A stretch of 64,000 nucleotides of DNA from the NCBI GenBank assembly GCA_031286695.1, contig JAITTY010000012.1, forward strand, positions 1 through 64,000, given 5' to 3'. This stretch comes from Sphingobacterium sp. (lineage in GTDB: Bacteria > Bacteroidota > Bacteroidia > Sphingobacteriales > Sphingobacteriaceae). The position numbers and the translations under genes were made by a program. Of the stretch, positions 52,589-62,095 are shown piece after piece. Position 1 is the stretch's first letter; every line of letters starts with the position of its first letter. The notes under the pieces are model-generated. The model saw only the letters and a program-made list of their open reading frames with translations, was not told where the DNA came from and searched no databases.

Positions 52589-55500
52589 ATGAACAAATTC
52601 ATTAAAAATATCATTGCCTTTTCCATTAAAAATAAAGCATTTACCTTTATTTGGGTCGGTATTTTGGCTATTGCCGGTTTCATTAGCTTCAAAAGCATGC
52701 CCATTGAGGCATTTCCCGACGTGACCAATACACAAATAACCATTATTACCCAATGGAATGGAAGGAGTGCCGAGGAAGTCGAACGTTTTGTAACGACACC
52801 AATCGAACTAGGCATGAGTCCGGTCCAAAAAAGAACGAGTATACGGAGTACTACCATGTTTGGCCTCTCCATTGTCAAAATCATCTTTGATGATGGTGTC
52901 GACGATACGTTTGCTCGCAACCAGGTCAATAACCTCTTGCGGTCCGTGAGCCTGCCAGACGATGTCGATCCCGAAGTACAGCCCCCCTATGGCCCTACAG
53001 GAGAGATCTTCCGTTATACATTACACAGTGATCAACGCAATTCACGCGACCTCCTTACTTTGCAGACCTGGGTCATTGACCGCGCTTTACGGGGTGTCCC
53101 AGGTGTCGCCGATATTAACGTTTTTGGCGGACAGGATTTGGTTTACGAAATCAGTACTGACCCTATAAAACTCGACAAATTTAATCTAACACCTTTACAG
53201 GTATTTGATGCTGTCAGCAAAAGCAACCTGAATGTTGGCGGAGATGTCATCGAAAAAAGTGGCCAATCTTACGTCGTACGCGGTATTGGTTTGGTCAACT
53301 CGATCAATGATATCGAAAATATCACTGTAATCAACCAAAAGGGAAATCCTGTATTTGTCAAAAATGTAGCTGAAGTTAGAGAAAGTGCGATGCCACGTGT
53401 GGGTCAAGCCGGTTTTGGAAAGAATGATGATGTGGTAGCAGGAACCATCGTGATGCGGAAAGGTGAAAATCCAAGAGAGGTTTTGACTGCTGTAAAGGCG
53501 AAAATAGACGAGCTCAACAACAAAATTCTTCCTAAAGACGTCAAGATGCAAACCTTCTATGACCGTGACAACCTCATGGATTTCACGACACATACCGTTA
53601 TGCATAACTTGATCGAAGGTATCGTGCTTGTCACCTTGATGGTACTGCTCTTTATGGCAGACTGGCGCACCACGGTTATTGTTTCCATTATCATACCACT
53701 CGCCTTACTTTTTGCCTTTCTATGCCTTAAACTAGCAGGCATGAGTGCCAACTTGCTTTCTTTAGGCGCAGTAGACTTTGGTATTATTATCGACGGTGCC
53801 GTGGTTATGGTTGAAGGGATATTTGTCATGCTGGACCATCAGGCCCACAAACTTGGCATGGAGAAATTCAATAAAATGGCCAAAGCAGGCTGGATCAAAC
53901 AGACAGGAACCGGATTGGGAAAAGCCATCTTTTTTTCCAAACTGATTATCATCACCTCATTGATTCCTATCTTCTCCTTCCAGAAAGTAGAAGGTAAAAT
54001 GTTTTCGCCGCTCGCCTTTACCCTGGGTTTTGCGTTATTGGGAGCATTACTGTTTACCTTGACACTTGTTCCAGCTCTTTCACATATTCTGCTCAATAAA
54101 AATGTGAAAGAACGGCACAATCCATTTGTTGAATTCTGGAATCGAATTGTCGCCAAGGGTTTTGGATTTACATTCAGAAACAAGCGTCTGAGTATGATCG
54201 TCGCAATTGCTTTATTGGCGGCAGTCTTGTTTTCTGCAAAATTTTTGGGAACAGAATTTTTACCGACATTAAACGAAGGGTCCCTTTGGGTTACTGCCGA
54301 GATGCCTATGAGTACTTCTTTACGTGAATCGGTAAAAACAACCAAGCTGTTAAAGAGTACGTTGGAAACCTTCCCTGAGGTCACCGGTGTGCTCTCCCAG
54401 ACAGGACGTAGCAACGATGGTACCGATCCCAATGGCTTTGGTTTTGTCCAGTTTGCTGTGGCCCTAAAACCTAAAGAGGAATGGACGCGTAAAATCACCA
54501 TGGATCAGCTGATCGAAGAGATGGACCATAAACTCAAACAATTTCAAGGTATTACCTATAACTATTCACAGCCTATTTCGGATAATGTTGCCGAAGCAGT
54601 TGCAGGATTTAAAGCTGAAAACGGCATCAAGATTTTTGGAGACAACCTCGCAACCTTAGACCGCCTCGCAAAAGAAGTATATGCCCAGGTCAAAGGTATC
54701 CAAGGCATTAAAGAACCTGGTATTATCTTAAATATCGGCCAGCCTGAAGTTAGTGTAGTATTGGATCGGACACGTATGGCTGCATTCAACGTGCTGCCAG
54801 CTGATGCACAGGCGGTACTGGAAATGGCCTTTGGCGGAAAGACCGCTTCCATTTTATACGATGGCGAACGCAAATTCAACATTCGACTGCGCTATGCACC
54901 CGAATATCGGAAAACAGAAAAAGATATTGCACAGCTGATGGTTCCGTGTGGTGATGGTACCTTGATTCCACTAAAAAGCATTGCGACCATTGAAAAAGAT
55001 AATGGCGCTGCTTTTATCTATCGCGACAACATCAAACGCTATATCGGTATCAAATTTTCTATCCGTGACCGTGACTTGGGAAGCACCATTGCAGAAGCGC
55101 AACAAAAAGTCAGCAAAATTAAGCTTCCGGAGGGATATTCCATTGGCTGGACCGGCCAATTCGAAAATCAACAACGTGCTACACACCGTTTAGCTCAGGT
55201 TGTACCGATCAGTTTGATCGTCATCTTTTTCCTGTTGTTTATTCTGTTCGGAAATATCAAGGATTCGTTACTTGTATTGGCCAACGTTCCATTTGCCTTG
55301 ATCGGTGGTATTATTGCTTTACACGTAACGGGTATGAATTTTGGTATTTCGGCAGGGGTAGGCATGATTGCATTGTTCGGGATATGTATACAGAATGGGG
55401 TTATCCTGATCTCAGAATTCCATCAGAACAAGAAAGATGGCCTACCCAATGACCAGTCAATCTACAAAGGTGTAAAATCGCGGACACGTCCTGTCGTTAT

Positions 55501-55696
55501 GACGGCTTTGATGGCTTCCATCGGACTATTGCCGGCTGCGTTATCGACCGGTATAGGTTCGGAATCACAAAAACCATTGGCGATCGTCATCATTGGCGGA
55601 CTAATCTCAGCGACGATATTGACATTGTTGGTATTCCCAATCATCTATGATATCTTCAACAGAAAAGAAAAGGTACAGCAAACAATCGCTGAATAA
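52589..55696 (+). CDS. Heavy-metal efflux RND transporter, CzcA/CusA family
   Basis: The 1035-residue inner-membrane pump has 12 predicted helices and large periplasmic loops. Helix 4 carries D396-F-G-x3-D402-G-x5-E409 (VDFGIIIDGAVVMVEG), the proton-relay motif of HME-RND pumps for divalent metals (CzcA type) rather than the Cu/Ag CusA type. It should expel Co, Zn, Cd or Ni using protons. The operon order is TolC, adaptor, pump, with the two-component system upstream. The metal is inferred from the motif only. Confidence 0.92.
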   Translation: MNKFIKNIIAFSIKNKAFTFIWVGILAIAGFISFKSMPIEAFPDVTNTQITIITQWNGRSAEEVERFVTTPIELGMSPVQKRTSIRSTTMFGLSIVKIIFDDGVDDTFARNQVNNLLRSVSLPDDVDPEVQPPYGPTGEIFRYTLHSDQRNSRDLLTLQTWVIDRALRGVPGVADINVFGGQDLVYEISTDPIKLDKFNLTPLQVFDAVSKSNLNVGGDVIEKSGQSYVVRGIGLVNSINDIENITVINQKGNPVFVKNVAEVRESAMPRVGQAGFGKNDDVVAGTIVMRKGENPREVLTAVKAKIDELNNKILPKDVKMQTFYDRDNLMDFTTHTVMHNLIEGIVLVTLMVLLFMADWRTTVIVSIIIPLALLFAFLCLKLAGMSANLLSLGAVDFGIIIDGAVVMVEGIFVMLDHQAHKLGMEKFNKMAKAGWIKQTGTGLGKAIFFSKLIIITSLIPIFSFQKVEGKMFSPLAFTLGFALLGALLFTLTLVPALSHILLNKNVKERHNPFVEFWNRIVAKGFGFTFRNKRLSMIVAIALLAAVLFSAKFLGTEFLPTLNEGSLWVTAEMPMSTSLRESVKTTKLLKSTLETFPEVTGVLSQTGRSNDGTDPNGFGFVQFAVALKPKEEWTRKITMDQLIEEMDHKLKQFQGITYNYSQPISDNVAEAVAGFKAENGIKIFGDNLATLDRLAKEVYAQVKGIQGIKEPGIILNIGQPEVSVVLDRTRMAAFNVLPADAQAVLEMAFGGKTASILYDGERKFNIRLRYAPEYRKTEKDIAQLMVPCGDGTLIPLKSIATIEKDNGAAFIYRDNIKRYIGIKFSIRDRDLGSTIAEAQQKVSKIKLPEGYSIGWTGQFENQQRATHRLAQVVPISLIVIFFLLFILFGNIKDSLLVLANVPFALIGGIIALHVTGMNFGISAGVGMIALFGICIQNGVILISEFHQNKKDGLPNDQSIYKGVKSRTRPVVMTALMASIGLLPAALSTGIGSESQKPLAIVIIGGLISATILTLLVFPIIYDIFNRKEKVQQTIAE

Positions 55697-55747
55697 GGTT
55701 GTCCATATTTTATATACTATATACTTAGACCATTAAAAGGTCATCGG

Positions 55748-55785
55748 TACTGCCTCACGCTGTGAAGCGATAGGCAGTATCATTT
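55748..55785 (+). terminator. Terminator of the RND efflux operon
   Basis: tactgcct (55748-55755) pairs with aggcagta (55772-55779), with an inner stem cgct/agcg. A run of six T's follows, and a second small hairpin (agtatcat/atgatact, 55777-55798) overlaps its end. Confidence 0.75.
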
Positions 55786-55927
55786 TTTCGATGATACTTT
55801 TGATGTAACATTTGTATCTATTCCGGCTTTAAAGTTTCAAAAGCAATAAAAAGCCCTTAAGTTTACAACAAATTACCTTCCATTAAGCAGCAGCTGTTTT
55901 TTGGATCACACAAACAAACACATATTT

Positions 55928-56761
55928 ATGACTATTCTCACCTTTACAATCATCCTCCTCCTGGGTGCTTTTGTAGCAGGACTCTTAGGATCCCTGACAG
56001 GCTTAGGCGGAGGGGTCGTTGTCATCCCTTTATTGACTCTTCTGTTTCATGTCGACATACGTTATGCCATTGGAGCGGCCTTATTGGCTTCCATAGCGAC
56101 TTCATCCGGTGCGGCTACAGCTTACGTCAAGGAAGGCATCACCAACATCCGGCTCGGAATGTTTCTTGAAATTGCAACCACCATTGGAGCAGTTATCGGC
56201 GCTGTTATTGCCATTTACATGCCAACGAATACCATTGCAATCATCTTTGGTGTTGTACTTATCTTCTCAGCGGCAATGACGGTGCGTAAGAAAAACGAAC
56301 ATGCACTTTCCGGCGGTTCGGTCTTGGCGGAAAAATTGAAGCTGAACAGTACCTATCCTGCTGATGGGAAATTAATTCCTTACAAGCTGACCAACATAGC
56401 GGGAGGATTCTCTTTGATGGGGGTTGCAGGAATTCTTTCTGGCCTACTAGGAATCGGTTCGGGGTCCCTCAAAGTACTTGCGATGGACAGCATGATGAAA
56501 ATTCCCTTTAAAGTCAGTACCACAACGAGCAACTTTATGATCGGTGTCACCGCAGCGGCTTCTGCGGTCGTGTATTTACAAAGAGGGTATATGGATCCAG
56601 GTATTGCTTTTCCGGTTATCCTGGGTGTTTTATGTGGTGCCATTACAGGGTCCAAGCTCTTAAAACGAATGAATCCGAAGACTTTACGCATTATTTTCGC
56701 CGTCGCTATTACATTGGTGGCATTAGAGATGATCTTCAACGGATTCCAACATAAATTCTAA
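55928..56761 (+). CDS. TauE/SafE-family (sulfite/organosulfur) exporter
   Basis: I start this at the ATG at 55928 (a TTG frame begins at 55901). The 277-residue protein has about eight membrane helices in two halves; GLLGSLTGLGGGVVVIPLLTLL at the N-terminus and GILSGLLGIGSGSLKVLAMD in the second half are the paired TauE/SafE motifs. Members export sulfite, sulfoacetate or similar anions. It is paired with DUF1634 70 bases downstream, a recurring combination, and lies after the metal efflux operon but behind its terminator. Confidence 0.85.
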   Translation: MTILTFTIILLLGAFVAGLLGSLTGLGGGVVVIPLLTLLFHVDIRYAIGAALLASIATSSGAATAYVKEGITNIRLGMFLEIATTIGAVIGAVIAIYMPTNTIAIIFGVVLIFSAAMTVRKKNEHALSGGSVLAEKLKLNSTYPADGKLIPYKLTNIAGGFSLMGVAGILSGLLGIGSGSLKVLAMDSMMKIPFKVSTTTSNFMIGVTAAASAVVYLQRGYMDPGIAFPVILGVLCGAITGSKLLKRMNPKTLRIIFAVAITLVALEMIFNGFQHKF

Positions 56762-56830
56762 AACAATAGTTTACACGGTTTAGGATTTTAGTTTTGCAAC
56801 GTCCTTCGATGAAGGAAATAATTACTCAAA

Positions 56831-57232
56831 ATGAAACAAGTATTTTCGAAACACTATTGGGGCGACAAGGACATCTCGCTTCTAGTAGGGCAAATTTTAC
56901 GCATAGGTGTTATACTAGCTTCTTCCATTCTTATTCTCGGTGGCATCCTCTATCTCATTGTTCATGGACAGGACGCCGTACCGAATTATAGAGATTTTGT
57001 CGGCGAGGGAAATTCCAACACAACAATTACCGGAATTATTACAGGTGCATTTAGCCAAAACATTCCACAGATTATACAACTCGGTGTGCTGCTATTGATC
57101 TGCACCCCTATCGTACGTGTGATTGGTTCGTTATTTGGATTTGTAATCGAAAAAGATAGACTTTACATTATCATCACGCTGATTGTATTAACAGTCATCA
57201 TAGGCAGTATACTCAGTGGCGTCAAGGGATAA
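56831..57232 (+). CDS. DUF1634 membrane protein
   Basis: The 133-residue protein has three membrane helices (about 22-45, 76-101, 108-130) and a short loop with NTTITGIITGAFSQNIPQIIQLGVLLLI-type sequence typical of DUF1634. The family often sits beside TauE/SafE genes, as here, and is thought to assist transport; no biochemical role is known. The gene stops six bases before the opposite-strand GNAT gene ends, so there is almost no space for a terminator. Confidence 0.82.
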   Translation: MKQVFSKHYWGDKDISLLVGQILRIGVILASSILILGGILYLIVHGQDAVPNYRDFVGEGNSNTTITGIITGAFSQNIPQIIQLGVLLLICTPIVRVIGSLFGFVIEKDRLYIIITLIVLTVIIGSILSGVKG

Positions 57233-57237
57233 TAGGC

Positions 57238-57777
57238 TTATCTCTTGGCCCGCAGCCAAGTAGATTTCTCCAATGCATATTCAAAATTATTACGTTCAGG
57301 CTCATTCACATAGCTGACCATCTTTTCAGCCACTTTAATTGCGCCCAAGCGCTCCACCGCCTTCTGAGAACGATAATTTTCCGCACCAACGTGTAGATAA
57401 ATCCTGTCGACAAAATTGAATGCAAAATCAAACATCATCTCTTTCACCAGGGGATTGATCCCTGCTCCCCAATAAGCACGCGCATAAAAAGTATACCCAA
57501 CAAAAATAGATTTTTCGGTTTCATCGAGCCCATAATACCGCGTACTTCCGATACAAGTACCACTTGTCTTATCCAAGATCAAATAGGCAGATTTACTTGC
57601 CAAAGCACCTTCAAAAAATCCACGAAAAACATCTTCTTTCCATCGGTCTTTATTGGGATGCTGCTCCCAGATCAGAGGATCTCTGGCAACCTCGTAAAGC
57701 GTATCAAAATCCGCTGGTTCAATAATTCTTAATACGACCTTATCGTTTTCAAGTGTGTTGGGTGCGACAAACTTCAT
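57238..57777 (-). CDS. GNAT acetyltransferase, RimJ/RimL-like
   Basis: The 179-residue protein begins LENDKVVLRIIEPADFDTLYEVARDP and has YWGAGINPLVKEMMFDFAF, the position of the acetyl-CoA loop (Q/RxxGxG/A replaced by WGAGIN) in the RimJ/RimL type. VGAENYRSQKAVERLGA is the final conserved helix. These enzymes acetylate protein N-termini or small amines. The ATG at 57777 is preferred, but another at 57786 is in frame. Confidence 0.8.
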   Translation of the reverse strand: MKFVAPNTLENDKVVLRIIEPADFDTLYEVARDPLIWEQHPNKDRWKEDVFRGFFEGALASKSAYLILDKTSGTCIGSTRYYGLDETEKSIFVGYTFYARAYWGAGINPLVKEMMFDFAFNFVDRIYLHVGAENYRSQKAVERLGAIKVAEKMVSYVNEPERNNFEYALEKSTWLRAKR

Positions 57778-58024
57778 GAGACACATTTATAGTTTTAGCG
57801 ATTCAAAATATTCTAATTCCTACAGAAGATACCAATTATTGATGAAACTATCTGAATTACGGCAATATCCAGTCAAATATTACACCAAAATGTCGATTCC
57901 AAGGCACTTATGATAAAACTACAAGCTAAGCAGTTATCAGCTGCTGAATGATTTTACATCAGAATTGACTGGAATATGTGAGCTTGTTAAATTAGCATCG
58001 CAAAATTTCGTATTTTACAGCCAA

Positions 58025-58612
58025 ATGGAACAATTCAAGGAATTTGTAAAACAACGTATTGATGTCACCGAAGAAGAGCTTGATGACATTGTTTCACGTT
58101 ATCAAGTAAGGAAAATAAAGAAAAAAGAATATTTTCTCCGGGCGGGAGAAGTCTGTCACTATGAAGCCTACGTGATCAGTGGTTTATTTAAATCATTCTA
58201 TGTCACTGCTGATGGCATTGAACATATCCTACAGTTTGCGATTGAAGATTGGTGGATTGGTGATATTGCCAGCTTTAATTATCAGGAACCGGCACTGCAA
58301 AACATCCAGGCGTTGGAAAACTCCATCGTGCTGACCCTTTCCAAAAAAGATAAAGACAAGCTTTACGAAGACCATCCAATCTTTGAAAAGCTCTCGCGGA
58401 TAATGGCCCAACGCGCCCAGATTGCATCTCAGCACCGTATTATCTCAGGCATAGGTTTTACAGCGCAGGAGCGCTACCTAGATTTCATCAAAAGGTATCC
58501 AAAAATCTATCCGAGAATTTCCAATATGCAACTAGCTTCTTATCTTGGTGTCACGCAAGAGTTTTTAAGCCGGCTAAAAAGGCAAATATTGAAGCCTAAA
58601 AGAAATTCTTGA
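58025..58612 (+). CDS. Crp/Fnr-family transcriptional regulator
   Basis: The ATG at 58025 gives 195 residues, with a cyclic-nucleotide-binding-like beta barrel (about 30-115: EYFLRAGEVCHYEAYVISGLFKSFYV) and a C-terminal winged helix ending ISNMQLASYLGVTQEFLSRLKRQIL. The nucleotide-binding signature (FGE..AL..) is missing, as is usual in Bacteroidota members, so the ligand is unknown. It precedes yceI on the same strand with a perfect dyad between them, so it may control that gene. Confidence 0.85.
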   Translation: MEQFKEFVKQRIDVTEEELDDIVSRYQVRKIKKKEYFLRAGEVCHYEAYVISGLFKSFYVTADGIEHILQFAIEDWWIGDIASFNYQEPALQNIQALENSIVLTLSKKDKDKLYEDHPIFEKLSRIMAQRAQIASQHRIISGIGFTAQERYLDFIKRYPKIYPRISNMQLASYLGVTQEFLSRLKRQILKPKRNS

Positions 58613-58661
58613 CCTACATCAATTTTTTCTTTGTTAGTTTATCCCACCTTTGCAAAAGCTT

Positions 58662-58682
58662 GTTCAAACAAACATTTTGAAC
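58662..58682 (+). promoter_or_regulatory. Dyad between crp-like gene and yceI
   Basis: gttcaaa (58662-58668) and tttgaac (58676-58682) are perfect 7-bp arms around a 7-base spacer, about 35 bases before the yceI ATG. The symmetry and size suit a dimeric Crp/Fnr-type regulator, but this is inference. Confidence 0.4.
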
Positions 58683-58716
58683 TTTTGAAAGTTAGATAAA
58701 TAAAAAAGAAAACAAC

Positions 58717-59310
58717 ATGAATAAATTTTTCCAAATTTTGGCTGTAGCAGTATTAATGGTTAATGTTGCTGTAGCACAAGTAAAATGGTCTGCAGACCCT
58801 GCGCATACAAATGCAAGATTCGATGTAAAACACCTTGGAATCAGCTTTGTTGACGGTGAATTCACAAAGGTAGAAGGTACAGTTGAAACTGCAACAGGAA
58901 CAGGTTTTAACAATGCCAAAGTTAATTTCTCCATCGACGTCAATAGCATCGATACACGTATCGCTGCCCGTGACAACCACTTAAAGACCGATGATTTCTT
59001 TGCTGCGGAAAAATTCCCTAAAATGACATTAAAGTCTATCAGTTTTAAAAATGCGAAAGTAAAAGGAAAATATATTATGGTAGCAGATTTGACGATCCGT
59101 GATGTAACGAAAAAAGTAACTTTCGACGTGACTCAAAATGGCGGAATCATTACTGATCCTTGGGGAAAAACACGTGCGGGCTTTACTGCTAAAACAAAAA
59201 TTAACCGTCAGGATTTCGGTATGAAATACAATGACAAATTACCTTCCGGTGTAGAAGCCGTAGCTTCTGATGTGGATATCATTGTAAATACCGAATTGGT
59301 ATTGAACTAA
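58717..59310 (+). CDS. YceI-family periplasmic lipid-binding protein
   Basis: The 197-residue protein has a signal peptide ending near NVAVAQ. The lipocalin-like barrel has the YceI landmarks WSADPAHTNARFDVKHLG, VDVNSIDTRIAARDNHLKTDDFF, MTLKSISF and WGKTRAGFTAKTKINRQDFGM. YceI proteins bind long isoprenoid chains such as ubiquinone precursors and are linked to stress. It follows the Crp/Fnr-like regulator and its dyad, and ends with a strong terminator. Confidence 0.88.
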   Translation: MNKFFQILAVAVLMVNVAVAQVKWSADPAHTNARFDVKHLGISFVDGEFTKVEGTVETATGTGFNNAKVNFSIDVNSIDTRIAARDNHLKTDDFFAAEKFPKMTLKSISFKNAKVKGKYIMVADLTIRDVTKKVTFDVTQNGGIITDPWGKTRAGFTAKTKINRQDFGMKYNDKLPSGVEAVASDVDIIVNTELVLN

Positions 59311-59339
59311 TTGAAAAATAATAAATCACACAAACTTGG

Positions 59340-59373
59340 CGGGTATCCTATTTCACATAGGATACCCGTCTTT
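59340..59373 (+). terminator. Terminator of yceI
   Basis: Perfect arms cgggtatccta (59340-59350) and taggatacccg (59358-59368) with a 7-nt loop and five T's after; it abuts the reverse-strand stop at 59374. Confidence 0.88.
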
Positions 59374-60159
59374 TTAGAAGCCTTTTAACATCCCGCCGTC
59401 CAGCGGAATATTTGTACCAGTTAGATAACTAGCATATTCCGAGCAGAGAAAAGCGACGAGATAACCATATTCTTCGGGTTTACCCAAGCGCTGTGCAGGA
59501 ACCTGTTTTAACCGCAATTGCAGTGCCTCCCCATAGGATATACCCAAACGTTGCGCATCTAGCTTAGTTAACGACTGAATGCGATCCGTATCAAACAAAC
59601 CCGTTAAGATACTGTTGACAGTCACGCCGTCTTTGGCGACATCCTCAGCCAGCGATTTGCTCCAACTAATCAATGCTGTACGAATTGTATTGGACAATAC
59701 TAAATTGGACACCGGTTCTTTCACAGTAGAAGAAGAAACATTAATAATACGGCCATATCCGTTTGCCAGCATATAAGGCAGCGCGCAAGAGGTCGTATAA
59801 CAGTGGTTTTGAAACAACAGTTCAAAAGCGTGCTGGTAATCCGCTAGATTTTTTTGGTCTATGGTGCCCGCTTGAGGGCCATTTGAATTGTTGATCAATA
59901 TATCGACCTTATTTGATTGAAAATAATGTTCGATCTGTTTTTTGTAGGCTTCGTGATCGTTATAATCCACCAGAATATATTGGTGAATCTGTCCCTTTGA
60001 CCTGTCAAGACCTTCACAGGTACGCTGTAACTTTTCCTCATGACGGGAAGCCAGCGTTACCGACACACCGCAAGAAGCGAGCACCTGGGCAATCCCCGCA
60101 CCTATACCTGCAGAGCTCGCTCCAATTAATGCTTTTTTCCCATGTAGATTGATTTCCAT
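59374..60159 (-). CDS. Short-chain dehydrogenase-like protein lacking the catalytic Tyr and Lys
   Basis: The 261-residue protein has the SDR fold: GASSAGIGAGIAQVL (cofactor loop), LINNSNGP (NNAG variant), IINVSSS and the C-terminal PLDGGM. The active-site YxxxK region reads SNTIRTALISWSKSLA, so Tyr is replaced by Ser and Lys by Arg. Similar changes occur in a known 3-oxoacyl-reductase-like subgroup and suggest altered or lost chemistry. It is a monogenic unit; the ABC1 gene follows upstream on the same strand. Confidence 0.85.
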   Translation of the reverse strand: MEINLHGKKALIGASSAGIGAGIAQVLASCGVSVTLASRHEEKLQRTCEGLDRSKGQIHQYILVDYNDHEAYKKQIEHYFQSNKVDILINNSNGPQAGTIDQKNLADYQHAFELLFQNHCYTTSCALPYMLANGYGRIINVSSSTVKEPVSNLVLSNTIRTALISWSKSLAEDVAKDGVTVNSILTGLFDTDRIQSLTKLDAQRLGISYGEALQLRLKQVPAQRLGKPEEYGYLVAFLCSEYASYLTGTNIPLDGGMLKGF

Positions 60160-60235
60160 ACTTTCTTGTTTTCCGTTTGTTGTTTATATTCAATCGAAAC
60201 CAAAAGGTTTCGCTCAACCTAATATATGTATGTGA

Positions 60236-61888
60236 TTAGTCATTATCTTTGGCACGGATCATAGCAATAAATAAATAGACAGCAAAGACCCATGCCGACG
60301 CCAGACATATCCAAGCAAATACAGGGATCCCCCACCACTGTGGTTCTACCCTTGCCACGATAACCATTCCGCCCAATAGATTGAGCGACATAAACATAAT
60401 ACCAATAACGATGCGATTGACACCTTTGCGGAGGATTGTATTAAAGGATCGTGCACTGATCAGGCGATGGTTGAGTGTGAAATTTCCTGTCCGAAATAAG
60501 CGCACAAGAGCGCGCATATCCTCTGGAAGTTTTTCGACATCGCGTGCAAAAGATTCAATTTTATGTTTTCCTTTTTTGAAGATGGCCTCCGGAGAGAGCC
60601 GCTCCATCATAATCCTTCGTGCAAAAGGTTTGATACTCTCCATAATATTGAGATCAGGATACAATTGGCGCCCGATACCTTCCATCAAGGAGATGCCCCG
60701 CATCAATTGATAGATATACTCCGGAAAGTACAAGCGATTGTCACCAATGATTTTCCACAATTTATTAAACAATAAATCTAAACTCAGATCGCCGAGCGAT
60801 ACATTATCGATCATATCAAAGATCTCATAGAGAGATCGTTCAAACTGATTACGATCTGGAATATGGCTAACCACAGCAACATCTTCAATCACGTCTGCAA
60901 GTCGGACAGCATCTTCGGAAATCGCCGATTGAATAAATTCTTCAAGCTGCCTACGGTCAATGCCCAATAATTTACCCATATTTCCAAAATCCAAAAAAGC
61001 GATCCGCCCATCTGGCATCACCATCATATTCCCGGGATGGGGATCGCCATGGAAGAAACCATGAATAATCACCTGCTCCAGGTACAAATTGATTCCATTT
61101 TTTACCAATGTCTGGACATCCATTCCCCGGCGCTTAATTTCCACGGCATCGGTTACCTTGAAACCATCAAGATATTCCATACATAGAACACGATCCGAGG
61201 AGAGTTCAGGATAAACCCGAGGTACTTTAATCAGCTTATTCCCTTTAAAGTTCTTTGCGAAACGTTCAATGTTATGCCGCTCAATCACCAAAGACATCTC
61301 TTCCTGCAAAGTCATTGCGAAAGACTCAACAATCAGCGAAAGATTCAGGTTTTCCAATGCATCATTGTACATGGTCAGAATTTTGGCAATATCACGCATG
61401 AGCGCCAGATCAACGCGCATAACCTCATCAATGCCCGGACGGCGGACTTTCAAAACCGTTTGGGTTCCATCTTTTAAAGTCGCGCGATACACCTGCGCAA
61501 TAGAGGCAGCAGCAAAAGGTTCGGCAGCAATCTCCTGGAAATGCGCTTCAATATCCAGATCAAGTTCCTCCGCCAGATAAGATCTAACATCAACTTCAAA
61601 AGGCGGAACATTATCCTCAAGGCGCTTAAGTTCATCAACAAGATCTTTGGGCAACAATCCTTCCCGCGTAGAAGCAGATTGACCAAGCTTGATAAAAGCA
61701 GGACCGAGTTCCTCAAGCGCCATGCGAATACGGGCATAAACACTGATATTATCGACGTCAATAGCTTGTTCTACGGCTGATCTGGATCCTTTCCACGGCA
61801 ATCGAGCGATCGCATCTTTAAAACCATACTTGGCCAATATACTTAGGATCTGGGAACTGCGCTGTAACTTCTTTGTCGGATTATACAT
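60236..61888 (-). CDS. ABC1/UbiB-family atypical protein kinase-like protein
   Basis: The ATG at 61888 gives 550 residues with the ABC1 signatures KLGQSAS (KxGQ), FAAASIAQVYRA (Ala-rich loop replacing the glycine loop), VLKVRRPG, FFHGDPHPGN and FLDFGNMG, and two C-terminal membrane helices. UbiB-type proteins are needed for quinone biosynthesis, although the direct role is unclear; Bacteroidota use menaquinone, so the partner pathway may differ. Its 76-base gap to the SDR gene suggests possible co-transcription. Confidence 0.88.
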   Translation of the reverse strand: MYNPTKKLQRSSQILSILAKYGFKDAIARLPWKGSRSAVEQAIDVDNISVYARIRMALEELGPAFIKLGQSASTREGLLPKDLVDELKRLEDNVPPFEVDVRSYLAEELDLDIEAHFQEIAAEPFAAASIAQVYRATLKDGTQTVLKVRRPGIDEVMRVDLALMRDIAKILTMYNDALENLNLSLIVESFAMTLQEEMSLVIERHNIERFAKNFKGNKLIKVPRVYPELSSDRVLCMEYLDGFKVTDAVEIKRRGMDVQTLVKNGINLYLEQVIIHGFFHGDPHPGNMMVMPDGRIAFLDFGNMGKLLGIDRRQLEEFIQSAISEDAVRLADVIEDVAVVSHIPDRNQFERSLYEIFDMIDNVSLGDLSLDLLFNKLWKIIGDNRLYFPEYIYQLMRGISLMEGIGRQLYPDLNIMESIKPFARRIMMERLSPEAIFKKGKHKIESFARDVEKLPEDMRALVRLFRTGNFTLNHRLISARSFNTILRKGVNRIVIGIMFMSLNLLGGMVIVARVEPQWWGIPVFAWICLASAWVFAVYLFIAMIRAKDND

Positions 61889-62095
61889 AACGGACAATGG
61901 TTTTCGATAACAATATACGAAATATCCATGCCCCAAAACACAAACACTTATAAAAACGAAGCGGATATTCCATATGGACTAAAAAAACTATGAATAAGCA
62001 TATGAAACAAAAACCTTACCTATTTTGGTTCTAATCATTTTGACTAGAAAATCCAAGTCTTCAGCAGCACTGCAGACATAAGGGGATACAGTAAA

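Noticed and set aside
53839..54501. 220-codon reverse frame inside the RND pump gene
   Set aside because: Antisense shadow of a well-supported gene, with no recognisable domain.
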